From Casuarina equisetifolia (Eukaryota; Streptophyta; Magnoliopsida; Fagales; Casuarinaceae), in contig CM052356.1 of NCBI GenBank assembly GCA_028551475.1, positions 4,288,001 through 4,352,000 of the forward strand: DNA of 64,000 nt, in the 5' to 3' direction. Positions 22,131-34,415 of this stretch are shown piece by piece; position 1 is the first letter of the stretch; the number at the start of each line of letters is the position of its first letter. The position numbers and the translations under genes are program-made. The notes beneath the pieces were generated by a model. It was not told the origin of the DNA and did no database searches. It saw nothing but the letters and a program-made list of their open reading frames with translations.

Positions 22131-25100
22131 AGATTGGAGTTAATAAATAACTTTGTCAATTGTTTCTCTTTTTTATCCTTGGTGAATCATCTGAAGTTGG
22201 TGGGTAATAAAATAAATAGATGGATTTAAATATACATTTGGACTCAAATTAGGAATCAAAGATGGACTAACTTTAGAAGAATGAGTTAATCTTGGGATGA
22301 GATTACCGGTCACATACCATGTCATTTAATAATCAAATATTCCCTCCATCTCATGGATTGAGTTTTAAGAACAAGAGGGTTATCTTAAGTTTTTTTTATT
22401 AAAAAAAAGGAAAAAGAACCAAAATAATTAAAGAGATACTCATTAAGGTATGCTTGTATCAGATTACTTGGATGACATTGGACTCCGAGTTAAATGCTGA
22501 CTTGCTCGCTAACCATTTCGGTGTACAGTACAATTCATTTGTCAGTATCATGGAAGAACAATATGACTCGAAGAAGTGAATGATTTGAAATTTAGATAGT
22601 AATAAATGTCATTATTTGGCAACATTAGGAGTACTATGACTCATCACTCTTTAAGCATTCACTTAAGCACTTCAATTGGCGTGTTTGTCTTTAAAGGCCA
22701 ATGCCTTTTCAACTCACTGTATGCTTATTGTAATTACGCTAGTTAGTTAAAATAACAAAGAAAGGTAAAAGGATCAATACTCCAAAAACAAATTTTGCAC
22801 TCATGTAGCTTTAACAAATGAGTTAATACTATAAATTATTATTATTGTTATTGTTTTGCATAGTTTATTTGTTTCAATAGGTACTTGAAAAAGAACCAAA
22901 ATTTATTACTTAAATAACCAAAATTATCATGAGAAGTTTTTTTAAAAATAAATATGAGATTATTTTTATTTTTTATGTATATTTTTAAACAAAAAATTAA
23001 CTTCAAAAGGGCAAAATGAGATGTCTATTTGATTGGTTTGTTTGCTTACCAATGTGCGTAGAATGTGAACATCTACTGAAAGTGTTAGGGTTGGATTTTA
23101 AATAATTACTCATTAGTTTCATCAATAAAATTTAGTGTACCAGTACTAAGTGTTCAGTTTGCATGACCTTTCATATTATCCGTCTCTTGTGTAGAGTTTT
23201 TGCTAATTTTTACTGTGTCCTTCAATAAGTTATAACCAGAATTTGTATATCTTGATTACAAAAAAAGCATAGGAGCAAAGCAAGACATATATGATTTTAC
23301 GAAACATAAACATATTTATGACGAAGCAAATGCATACATCTACTAAGAATGTAACATTTTCCTCATGACAAAACATATTCACATAAGATATCACTTCATT
23401 AGAACAATATTAGAGCATGGATTTGTAAAGCTAAAGAAGATACAAACTTTCCAAAATGTGATTGATATATTAATAAAAATGGTGGGTAGAGACATGTTGA
23501 GCAAAAGCTCAACTTGAGTTTGGCTTGAGAGGTAGAGCTCATAATATGGCAATACATACTATTGATGTTTCTCATTTTTGTAGTAAAGGGATGTTATACT
23601 ATTTATTCCAATGAAAAGATTTGTTGATATTGTAATAAATAGTACTAGAATAGCTCCAAGAGCATATGAGTCTATGATGTTTTTGATTTGAAGATGTAGA
23701 GGAAGAGATCCATGGCAAATAAGTATGAAAAATTGCTATCAAGATTACCCATGGTAGATGTAGGGGATGTTTGACAAATTGTTGTTGCATATCAACTACC
23801 TCTTATCATAAACCAATGGCAACTAGCCCATTGGACTAATGAAAATGCCATTCGTAGGTATTATGTCTACTTTATTTATTAGACACTTTAGATTTCTTTG
23901 GTCTCTTGTTTGAGATCCAAATTAGTTATATCAAGATTACCCATATTATCTTTTATGTTATTAACGGTTATATTTATAGATTCTAAAGTAAACTAAACAT
24001 AATTTTGGTTAACTTTTTAAACCAAAAGTGCATACCATCAGTAATACTATTTAGACTAGCACTAATGACTCCTAGACTATTTTTGGTTTTTTAATTTATA
24101 TGTAATATATGCTTATAGTTATCACAACTAAAGAACGTTCCTATACGATCTATTTTTTCATTATTAGGGGATACCATCTTAGACTATTGATGTACCTAAA
24201 ATTGTCTATGTGCTCTTTTAGTGCCTAGAGCCAAAGTTTTCTTAACAACCAAACATGCCACACACAAGGCTTAAAAGGCTTATAGGAAGATACAAGCTTT
24301 TAAGCAACACATATATAGATTTTTTTGTAAGTGAAAATGACATAACATAAAGTAACTATAGTAGATGCAAAAAGCTTTTAAACATAGTGATATAAGATAA
24401 GCATACCTTAATTTACAAGATGGGATCAAAACTCCTAGCGAGGCTCTAGTACCATTTACAATATCAAACTAATATTATACAGTGAAATAGAATGTAGTAG
24501 TTTTTTTTTTCATTTTTTTTTTCAAGGAATGGATTTTACAATGAAGAGTAATAATAGTAGTAGTAGTAATAGTAGTGTGCAAAAAGGAAGTAAAGGAGTA
24601 GGCTTAAGTGAGTAGAGACTCCATATGGGTAAATGGGTGATACCCTCTGAAAGGAGAGGGCCCTTTTATTTATATACAAAAAAAAGTATAGTACATCATT
24701 TATGACTCATTATTACACTTATGACATTTATAGACTTTATTTATGACAACATGGACACCTTTACAATCATAAATGCACAAACATAAATGACTTATGACAA
24801 GTGTTATTATTTATGACATGTGCCTAAACTTTTTTTAATTTAAATATCTCCTTGGGTGAATGTCATTCAATGTAGGATAATCTATATTGTTAACATGTCC
24901 TCTCATCATGATGGATGAACATCAGCCATCAATGGTGGCAAATAATGAACTAAAAAGGGTGTTGAGAGAGAAATTTGAGATGAATAATGGTTAAAGGAGA
25001 GACTTGGGTTTTAATGTCATATTAAAAAGTCTAAAACTTAATTCAAAAGTTAGTTTAAAAGTATAAAAAAAAAAAACTTCTTTAATTTAAAAAAATCCTC

Positions 25101-25769
25101 ATGTGTATGTTTTGGTAACATAGGACGGTCTACATTGTGGTGGAACATCATTTCTAACGATAGATTCTCGTTGACTGCGAAGAGAACAGAGGGAATGACA
25201 AGATTGAAGAAATTGTTGCAAACACCTGACGAAGTCCCAAGGTTTTGAAGGCTCTGATTTTCCGAAGGATGATGTGAGTCCCCTTATTGATAGATGTTCG
25301 GATAAATTGGTAAGCTTTTTCAACCCAAACACCCAAAATTGTTTAGAACTTCTTTCCTCACTTTTGATATTGTGTAAAATTGCAGTAGTATGGGGGAGAC
25401 AACATGTATATTCAGACTTAAGGGAAAAAAAAATGTCAATATAAGTCGTCCCACGCAAGACCCTCCTTAGAGTCATGGCTACATCTTTCACACTTGCTAC
25501 AAACTAAATATTATATTATGTTGCCGTTGTTATGTACAATACAAATATTAAGTTTATTCTATGGAACAAATAATAGTATTTTGCCACATTTATGTCCAAT
25601 ACAAACATTAAGTTTATTTTATTGAACAAACAGACTCAGTTTTTAACAATTTTGTATGTTATGAACAGGTTAGCCCCGACGTTTTGAAAAATAAAATTTT
25701 CTATAGTTTATTTTGGACTTGCATCTCTCTAGGGATGACATCTTTATCATGAAGCCAATTTATGAAGAA
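22131..25769. repeat. Start of tandem unit 2 plus unit 2-specific spacer
   Basis: 22131-22790 matches 1-570, and the match to unit 3 runs further (22131-23290 with 32275-33400). From about 22790 to 26310 the sequence has no counterpart in unit 1. No gene is recognised in 23300-25769; a minus-strand frame of 130 codons at 25099-25491 has no known motif. A TAG-type microsatellite lies at about 24550-24577. Confidence 0.55.
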
Positions 25770-26070
25770 ATAACATAATATAATCTTGTATGGGCCCTCC
25801 ACAATGGACAGATGAGCAGCGAAACAAGTTAGACGTATTGCGATCGTGGATGCCATGGTATGTAGTGCAGTACTTTTCACAGTTGACAGGCATCAAGCTC
25901 ATTGAGGAGTGGCACCTCAACAATGACCTTGTAGTCGCAATGGATGCTCAAGGATATGTCAAAGTAGGAAACATGCTGCCCATTATTCAAAAGGAGGGAA
26001 CAGAGGCCTTCTCTTTAGGTGCGGTTAAGACATCTGGGTATGTCATGCGTCCAGGAGGACCTTACACAGT
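25770..26070 (+). pseudogene. SEO internal exon fragment, unit 2
   Basis: The frame reads PQWTDEQRNKLDVLRSWMPW then YVVQYFSQLTGIKLIEEWH, followed by a GYVKVGNMLPII segment and EAFSLG. The pattern W(T)...L...MPWYVVQYFS...G...EW and the later EAF(P)F-like motif are typical of the conserved central thioredoxin-like region of SIEVE ELEMENT OCCLUSION proteins. A canonical donor-like ACAGTAAGT follows at about 26066. It is separated by about 450 bases from the C-terminal SEO exon at 26490. The first exons of the gene are not found, so this is a remnant. Confidence 0.7.
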
Positions 26071-26489
26071 AAGTCATTTCCGAAACTCTGAATTAAGATA
26101 CATAAAGGCCTCATCGATACATATGTTCATATGCGCATACTTTTAGCACGGGCACATAAAGTTGTTTAAACTAAAAGGGGTTTCATCAACTCAAAAGTTA
26201 ATTTTTTTTTGTTGGATAATAAGTCTCTTAATGTGGTATTAGAACCTAAGCTTTCTTCTTGACACCTTTAAGGACAGGCTAAATCTTAAGTCCACCATAA
26301 AGTACTATGATGTCTCCATAATTTGACTATTATGATGAAGGATTGTATAGAAATTGTTTGACATTGCTAAGGTATAAGTTTTTAGAGTAGTTTAAATTAA
26401 AAGAGGTTCTATCAACTCAAGAGTCAGCTTTGAATTGAATAATGAACATTTTAATATCTTAATAGTAGCTTTAAGCAAAAAAAAATAAA

Positions 26490-26990
26490 GCTTGAGGCTA
26501 AAACATACCTTGTGCAATCAGATGGAAGACTACCCGTTCTTCTATGGAGGCAAGGATAGCGAATGGATCAAACAATTTTCTAAGGAAGTAATCGTAGTGG
26601 CAGAAGATCCCATCATCAAGGAAGCACTCATTTCCATAGAAATGTTCCCCATTGAAAAAGATCACAAATGGTGGTGTTTTGAAGACACAGGAGGACTCAG
26701 CAGAAGAATAAGGAAGTTCAAAAGATATTGCGTTCTTTCAAGAAGGAGAGAAGGTGGGCTGTGTAGATCAAATGGTCAAGAATGATAGTTGGTGATGATG
26801 GTCCAACAGTTCTGAAGGTCTTCAAGACGTTTGATGAGTTGAAGAAAGATGCACTTGAGAAAGGGTTTGAGATTTGCTTCAAAGAAGACAATGCCAAACT
26901 TCGCCCAATTGATCCCAATCCATTGATATCCCAGCTACAATAAGGATCCCAAGACGATAAGGTGCTGCCACATTCACGGTTCTATTGATG
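26490..26990 (+). pseudogene. SEO C-terminal exon fragment, unit 2
   Basis: Paralogue of 785-1290. An acceptor-like CAATCAG precedes ATGGAAGACTAC, giving MEDYPFFYGGKDSEWIKQFS and then DPIIKEALISIEMFPIEKDH. Here the frame shifts soon after the KWW motif, and the C-terminal part (KVFKTFDELKKDALEKGFEI) is in another frame. With the exon at 25770 it shows that at least two SEO exons were in the ancestral unit. No complete SEO gene is present. Confidence 0.7.
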
Positions 26991-29900
26991 ATACATGTGC
27001 CAGTATTAATGTTGGTAATTTGATGCCAATGTCGTGGATGGTATTTATACAATCTTTCATGTACGTCACAATTAGAGAAAGTCCTTTGTTAGAATAGTCA
27101 TATTATTTACCTCTCACTTAATTATTTTATAGAAAAAATGAACTTAAAAATTATTAGATTACCAAAAAAAAATTAGATGATGAAATTTACTATTAACTCA
27201 ATTGAGATAGATACAAAATTATGAATTTTGTCAAGGAACAACAATTTAGAAAATCTTCCTTATATCTAATTCATCATTTTTAAAATGTTTACATGTCAAC
27301 TAGCTTTTTAATAGATGGCCTTTGTACCTTCTTACAAAAGATAAGTAATGGGAGACTACCAAATGCTAATTACTCATATCATGATTTGCTTCATAAACCA
27401 AATCCACTAAATTGAGATTTTTTGTTAGGTGACTTTATTAAGTTTAATCTTGTATTAAACTTGAGATTCAATGGAAATGAAGGCACCTTATCAAGTTAAT
27501 GGATGTTTCTAAACTAAATTTTTCTTTGTTCTTCTTTTCAACCTTATCTCGACGGTGTAAAAGAAAATACATGGTCGTAAAGTCTATTGAGTAAGGGGTT
27601 AGGTGGTTCGAAGGATGAAGATTACAACTTATTACAACTTAAAGCATCGCATGAGGAAAGATACTTGCCAATCATAGTTGCCAATAGAATAAAGCACATT
27701 GTGAATGGTTCATTGGCAATGTCTTCTGTCGTTTATTTTGTAGTGGTGTTACTATGGGGGTCGATGCTGTATTTTGTAAGAAGTCCATCCTATGTGTCTG
27801 ATGCAACTAATTTTTGTACTTCTTATCAACAATGTCATGGAAGAAAAATTAATAAATGAAAGAGTTGGAGTGCAAATATTTCAATTGAAATGAAACAAAT
27901 TCAAAGAGAAGTAAATGCATGGACTAAAAATTTATAAGTGCATTCAATGCTTGGACTACACGCATCTCATTAATTGTTTTTATATTTTTTATTTTTATTA
28001 TTTTTATAAACACACATACCTATGCATATAATTGGTGTTAAATCTAGAATCAAAAAATTCAAGACAATGCTTATTCTTAATTGAGTCAAGTGTTTGCCAA
28101 CTTCCAATCAATTGATGACTTTTAGTTATTATTTCTTCTATTCAATACTTTTATCTCAAGTATATTAACTTATTTCTTCTACGTTTGTTGATTTCTAGAA
28201 ATTGTGCTATGTCTTTCAGTGTTGTGACACATTTAATGTGTTTAGTTGTCCAAACTAAAGAATTTTTCTTTAAAAGCTGGGCCAATCGTACAATACACTC
28301 CATCATCTAGCTTACAATTCTTCTTGAACATTTATTGAGGTTTTGCATATTGCATGCTTGCACCTGTTAGTTAATTAGATGGGTTCCTTCCATCCCTCTC
28401 TCTCTCTCTTTCTTCTCTATGTCTATACACAAAGATTACGAAACCTAATTTGTGTAATTATAGTAGCGTTGGTTGTGGTTCGAAACATTTTTTCATTTTT
28501 CATTTTTTTATGTTGCATTTATTTAAGAGTTGGCATCCTTGGGGTGTAGTTTATTACTTGAAGTGTCACCCATGTGAAAAGGTCATGGGTAGCATTTTAT
28601 GGTCCAAAATTCAATATTCCCAAATGGAAAAAATAAACCTTAAAAAGTGTAAAGTATTCGTCAAATTGAACAAATTTTTTAAAAGCTTTATAAATCATTT
28701 TATAGGAATGGTTTGAAGATATAAAAGTTTACTTATTATTTTTTAATCATAATACTAATTGGAATTCCTCTATAATCTTTTTTTTAAGTTAAATGTCTAT
28801 TGTATTATCTAGACAGATGAATAAATGTTCTTTTTTTTTTTCCTTCTCAAATGAAGTAGGTAAATTTTTTTTTATTTGAATACACTAAATCCTACAAAAT
28901 TATCAAATAATTTTGTGTGTGGATTTTATAGACAAGAATACTTTTTAAATGTGAACCCGTTTGAAAATATTTTAATTTTGTATAGCATCAAAATATGTTA
29001 CTTCCATACATAAGATCAACTTTTAAAATTGTCATTCAAACTATCACTTTTTTCAAATATTCATCTAAATGCAATGTCTGTTCTACAAGATTAACAACAT
29101 CATGTGAGAAATATTACTAATATTGCCATTGCAAGTGAAATGAGACAACGAAAAGTAAATCACGTCATCTTATTTCCCTAATACACTAGTAAGGATTGGT
29201 CATGGGAGTGCATCCTATCCCAGTCATTAATTATCGAAGTTCTGTCTATCGAGCAACGTGCATGGTATGGGACTAATGAGTTGACTCAGTAAAAATTAGT
29301 CATGTCGCTTTTGAACACAATAGAGATAAAAGACAACCTTTCAATGATGGATTTTATCTCTGTTGCCAAATTTACTCTGTCAAAATATGTAAAGATAATA
29401 CAAAAATTAGATCAAACTTATTTTGATTGAATCTCAAGATAGTTTATCATTTACAACTACAATCATCTTATTTACAAATAAAATAGAGAATTCAAAGACG
29501 TCCCTTCACGCGTGCTATGCTTCTCGGGCTAGCCCTTGCGTGCAGGAAGAGAAAAAATGACCAGCGTGCTACGATAGCAAGCTGGTTGTGCTGCTGTGCA
29601 GAGATTGTGTCGGAGGCCGTACGTGGCGGGCCACTTCATCTCCGAACATGCTCGTTCGTATTTATCTAACCCAGTTGCAGTTCCTTAAATCTCCTGACAA
29701 TACAAGAGTCTAAGATTAGAAAGAATTGACAGGCGATTCCCAATTTCAAGGGACACAGCTGCGCTACAGTACACGGTCTCGGTGCTGAACGTGAAATGAT
29801 TACACATAGAAAACATGAGAAATCGACGGCTGCGTGGTACCCCAACTGACGTGCATAACTCGACGGCTGGCTTGCTCTTCGGGGCATAACGGGCATAGCA

Positions 29901-30064
29901 GTCTAAGCTCTGCGGTGGTTAGTGCTTAAGAACAACATCTTCTTCCTTCAGTTCTTTCTCAGAGAAACACGGACACCGGTGCCTTTATCTCGTACCCTGA
30001 ACGAATCCAAATCTTTTGAGACTCTCGCTTTCCTCTCTTTCTCTCTCGACAAATCTCACGATTT
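26991..30064. repeat. Unit 2 spacer, paralogous to about 1291-4770
   Basis: No gene seen. It is a paralogue of the unit 1 spacer without the LINE. It carries a unit 2-specific, GC-rich block of about 117 bases at 29513-29629. A CT microsatellite lies near 28396-28411. Confidence 0.55.
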
Positions 30065-30415
30065 AATGGCTCCTAAGCACTCGTCTGATTCTCCAACTGC
30101 TTTTTTTCTGAAGAAGAAATAGAAGAAACTTTATTTTTTGAGCAAGAAGAATGTCTGAGCAAGAAAAAGTCTTTGTTTTACCGACAAGACTCACTTTGAA
30201 AAAGCCATACTAAGCCTTGTTCTTCGTCGTAGGAATCTGGTTCAGATTCCGATGGTGACTCTAGCTCCACTCTGAGCAAGGCCTCAGAGCCTAGGAAGAT
30301 CAGAAGTCGAAGGCCACCATAGATACAAACCTGCCTTGCGGCCGCGAGATCAGCAGTGGCGGGGACTAAGCGGAAGGCCTTAGAGGTCGACGGCAAGGCC
30401 TCCTTCAAGCAGGTA
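30065..30415 (+). pseudogene. GeBP-like gene start, left arm, unit 2
   Basis: From ATG 30065 the frame gives MAPKHSSDSPTAFFLKKK and then a stop; further on, other frames carry ESGSDSDGDS and AGTKRKALEVDGKASFK (about 30350-30412). This order (MAPK start, acidic run, SESGSDSD, TKRKA basic segment) is the N-terminal half of a GeBP/STOREKEEPER-type protein. Several frame changes make it a pseudogene. The sequence CCTCC at 30399-30403 within AAGGCCTCCTTCAAG is the unoccupied target of the copia element found in unit 1. Confidence 0.55.
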
Positions 30416-30642
30416 TGGAGCATCTGGAGTAGTGCGGGAGTCCCTATTGAAATCTGACCCAGATTCCGAAGACGATGGATGAGGCTAGTGCTCGGCTTTT
30501 TTGAAGTGGGTTTCTTGTGGGTGTCTGGAGGCTTTTTCTTCTGCTTCTTCTTCTTCGGACAACCCTTCTTCCACGAAGTTTCTTCTATTTCTTCTTCAGG
30601 GGAAGAAGCAGTTGGGGAATCAGACGGGTGCTTAGGAGTCAT
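30416..30642 (-). pseudogene. GeBP-like gene start, right arm, unit 2
   Basis: On the minus strand an ATG at 30642 gives MTPKHPSDSPTASSPEEEIE, then a lysine run and a PTSKKPSTSL segment. A second frame carries the SSSESGSD equivalent. It is the inverted partner of 30065-30415. The open frame of 154 codons runs through the centre into the antisense of the left arm, so its last part is not a gene sequence. No DNA-binding domain remains. Confidence 0.55.
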
Positions 30643-31540
30643 TAGATTGTGAGATTTTTATGAGAAAGAAAGGAAAACGAGAGTCTGGAAATGTTAGAAT
30701 TTTGTTCAGGGGAAGAGGTAGAGGCACAGGTCTCGTGTTTCTCCAGAAAATAACTGGGGAAGGCAAATGTTATTACTTGAAACTAAAAGTTGGCCGGAAG
30801 ATACATCGGCCGTAGAGAGAGAGTGAGAGAGAGAGAGAGGAAAGTACTCTGAAATTGTTCTCTCTATGTATTGAATACCGTGTAGTTTACAGCATTTTGT
30901 ATACGAAGAAGAAAAGAGCTACGATTACAAGTTCATCCCGATGAGTATAGAGCAATCAAGTATCTTGTTCATTGTGCAGAGTAATTACGTTTGCTGCAGA
31001 ATAGGTGTAGGGTGCTGCGTACCATTCAGCCGTCGATTGTTCATGTTTTTTTATGTGTAGTCGTGTGCAATCAAAATGACAAATAAAAAACAATATTATG
31101 CTCAACAATTTGCCAAATTCAGCTTTTAAATGATCGAACTCAGCCCAGTGCCCACCCTTTTGGATTGTGGCAAATTCGTAACTAAAAGGAAAAACAATGG
31201 AATGAATTTGAGAGGAGTTAACAGAATATTCGTATAATATTACACGTTGTTTAAAGAATTGCTATAAATTTGCTTTACCGAGTAAATATATTAAAAAATA
31301 TGATGGCAAAAAAATCTTTAAAATATTTCATTTGTAGCAAAGAAGGTCATTGTACGTCACAATCTCCTAAAAATGAAAAGAAAAATAAATAACCTATCAA
31401 AAAGAACAAGAGCTTAAAAGCTTGTGTTAAAAAAAAAATGTGATTATGAACAAAGCTTGGAATTAGGAATGAGTTGTCAAAGTCTACAGACAATAACAAG
31501 TTTCATTGTTTTGTTCTCGGATTGGAGTCACATAGACATG
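30643..31540. repeat. Segment C and leader region of unit 2
   Basis: Non-coding. 30643-30985 matches 12434-12765, with an AG microsatellite at about 30813-30839. 30986-31540 matches segments A and B and keeps all the pieces that A and B have each lost separately, so it is closest to the ancestral form. Confidence 0.7.
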
Positions 31541-31751
31541 GCGACGATGACACCGCCACAGGGTTCAACTGTTAAAGTTTCACCACCGATATTGATCTTT
31601 ACAAAGAAGTATGAGAAGCAGTCGTCTCTATATAAGTTATGAAAGAAGAAGAGGTAGAGAAGATGTTGCATTTGGAGCACTCGTTTGGGTTGAAGAAAAT
31701 GGAAATCGTACAGTGAGAAGCCTCATTGTCATACTACCTAAAAGTCATTAA
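31541..31751 (+). pseudogene. Subtilase C-terminal remnant, unit 2
   Basis: Starts abruptly inside codons matching the intact gene at 21405: ATMTPPQGSTVKVSPPILIF then TKKYEKQS, then a frameshift from a small deletion and the rest of the C-terminus ending near KSH and TAA at 31749-31751. The sequence to the left (segment C) corresponds to 15780 in unit 1, so about 5.6 kb holding the promoter region and some 90% of the gene was deleted in one event. No catalytic residue is present. Confidence 0.93.
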
Positions 31752-32274
31752 ATCAGTAGCAATAAAGGATACGTTTGTTCTATTATAAGAAAATTTAGGA
31801 ACCTCATCATTATTGTGTTACCATAAAGAAATCTCTACATAGCCTCTACTAATGGTTTTTTTTTGTACATATTATATACACAATTGAAATATTGTCAATA
31901 TAAAAGCTTCCATTTATTCTTCTTCTTCTCTCTCTCACTTCAACTATAAACAAAAATGAAGGACATTTATATTGAAGAGAACCAAACTTATTGTGTGATG
32001 GCTTTCCTCATGTCCGTCCCTTGGATTGCAATCAAACAACTTCAATGCCCCATACCTTGTGTAGAATGATTCCATATTTTTTTAAGTTAGAATTATTAAT
32101 AAGAATTTATTATCAGAATGTATAAATAATAATCTAGATAAAATATAAAAAATGAGTATAACCTTATTAAAAGAAAAAAAAATATCTTAATACTTCATTA
32201 TTTATAAGGCTAAGAATTTATTCAAACTTTTAATGTAAGACAATACATATATTTAATAAAAAATATTTTATTAA
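31752..32274. repeat. Subtilase 3' flank, end of unit 2
   Basis: Non-coding; paralogue of 21621-22130. No other feature seen. Confidence 0.6.
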
Positions 32275-34415
32275 AGATGTCTCAAATTGGAGTTAATAAG
32301 TACATTTGTCAATATTTTCCTTTTTTTTTTTATCTTTGCTGAATTGACCATGAGTTTATACATAATAAAATAAATAGATGGATTTAAGTATAGATTTGTA
32401 CTCAAGTGAGGAATCGAAAATGAACTAACTTAAGAAGAATGAGTTAACCTCGGGATGAGATTGCCCATCACATCCCAAGCCAATTGACAGTCAAATATGC
32501 CCTCCATCTTGTCATGGATTCAGTTTTAAGAACAAGAGGGTTATCTTAATTTTAAAAATAAATAAATAAAGGGGTATTCATAAAGGTACGCATGTATCGG
32601 ATTATTTGGATGACATTAGTCTCCGAGTTAAATGCTGACTTGCTCACTAACCATTTCAGCGTACAAAGTACAATGCATTTGTCGCTATCCTGGAAAAGCA
32701 ATATGATTCGAAGAAGTGCAGGAATTCGCAATTTAGATAGTATTAATGTCATTATTATGGCAACGTAACACTTTAAGCATTCACTTAAGCACTACACTTG
32801 GCGTGTTTGTCTTTAAAGGCCAATGCCTTTTTAACTCACTGTATCCTTATTGTAATTACGTTTGTTAGTTAAAAAACAAAAAAACAAAAGGATCAACACT
32901 CCAAACAATTTTGCAGTTATGTAGCTCTAAGAAGTAAGTTAATATTCTAAATCATTATTTTTTCTGCATACTCTATTTGCTTCAATAGGCACTTGAAAAA
33001 GAACAAAATGTTATATTCAATAACCAAAATTATCATGTAAATTTTTTTAAAATAAAATAAGAATGAGATCCCTTTTTTTGTTGTTTTTATTTATATATTT
33101 TTAAACAAAAAATTAATTTCGGAAGGGCAGAATGAGATGTTAACATTTGATTGGTTTGTTTGCTAACCAATTATGGGTAGATTGCAGAATGATGGTTGGA
33201 TTTTAAATAATGACTTTTTGTTCATATAATAGCATTTGTCTCAACAGTTTCATCAATAAAATTTTGTCTACCAGCACTAAGAATTTAGTTTGCTTGACCT
33301 TTCATATGATCCATCTCTTATGTAGAGTTTTGCTAATTTTCACTTTGTCATTCGATAAGTTAAACCAGAACCTGTATCTCTTGATTACAAGAAAAGCTAG
33401 GAGACAAAGCTTGGAGAAACATAAAAATATTTATGACAAAGCAAACGTGTACAGCACGAGTTACACGAACAATGGCTCCTCCCGTTTTAAGGTGTTTTGA
33501 CTAAAAATTCAATCAACTTGTACTTAGCCTATCTAATTACTTTTGGTATGTATTCCAGATTATTTAAACCAAGAAGTCACGATAAGTGTGGATTACGTTC
33601 ACCGCACATCCAATTGTTAGTCAAGATGTCTTCTCTTCTCACACAATGGCCCCAACAGAGAAAGAAGAAGAGTAAAGCCGAAGCAGTCAACTCTTTTTCC
33701 TGTCAAGCAATTGCATAAAACGTATGGCCGTCTCAAAATGACTCTGTCTGATGAAGAGAGCAAAATGGAAGGAACACATGCTTTTGAAAGGCCAGAAAAT
33801 AAAGCAAAATTGTAATGCAGGTTGGACCAATTCATTTGATGTAGTTTGCAAACTCTTGTGTTTTCTTTTAATATAAGTATTTCCATTTATACTTAATTAT
33901 AAGTCAAATATAGGAAAATCGTATGGAAATAGGTAGCCATAACTTGGAAAACTTGTGAATGTAATTAAATTTATTATTTTCTCTAAATTTAAATGTTGAT
34001 ATAGCAAACAATGTAACACGGTGTTAAATTTCACTTACTAATTAAGAGTGTTAAACTCAATTTTTTGTCAATTTAAACTTTAGTTATTTATTACCATTTT
34101 CTTCTTTTAGTTACTACAGTGTCCAACCTTTGGGTTATATGAGAAGCAAATATATTTTATATCCTATATTGATAATTTTTACCGTAGCAATCATTGTTCA
34201 TGCCGGTAGATTTACTCTCAGTTTTACCAAACATTGGCGATTAAATTTATTTGGTTTTTACTTTTTCCTTCTTCTTCTTCTTCTTCTTCTTTTTTATTGG
34301 TGTGGGGGGTGTCCCTTCCGTTCTGTCGATTCTCTTTGCCTTATGTTCATCCACTTTATAAATTGATCACAATGCCATTCAAGTCTACACAGAAGTCCTG
34401 CTCCTGCAGATAGCA
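32275..34415. repeat. Start of tandem unit 3 and 5' flank of a subtilase pseudogene
   Basis: 32275-33400 matches the start of unit 2 (22131-23290) and, over its first part, unit 1. It is more diverged than units 1 and 2 are from each other. 33400-34415 is AT-rich without a recognised gene; a CTT microsatellite lies at about 34266-34291. No SEO or GeBP-like copy is found before the subtilase remnant. Confidence 0.6.

Larger units (their letters stand above)
29945..30770. repeat. Inverted repeat of GeBP-like leader and exon, unit 2
   Basis: Arms of roughly 340 bp (about 29945-30285 and 30420-30770) face each other around about 130 bp. Matching blocks in order include GAGAAACACG, the CCTGAAC leader segment, GACTCTCG, TTTCTCT, AAATCTCAC, the ATG and SEEE region, and the GAATCTGG(G/T)TCAGATT block. 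A transcript crossing it could fold into a long imperfect hairpin. Confidence 0.7.

Noticed and set aside
25099-25491. 130-codon minus-strand open frame
   Set aside because: No known motif, no paralogue in the other units, no plausible neighbours; probably chance.
30178-30642. 154-codon frame as a single GeBP-like protein
   Set aside because: Its second half is the antisense of the opposite arm of the inverted repeat.
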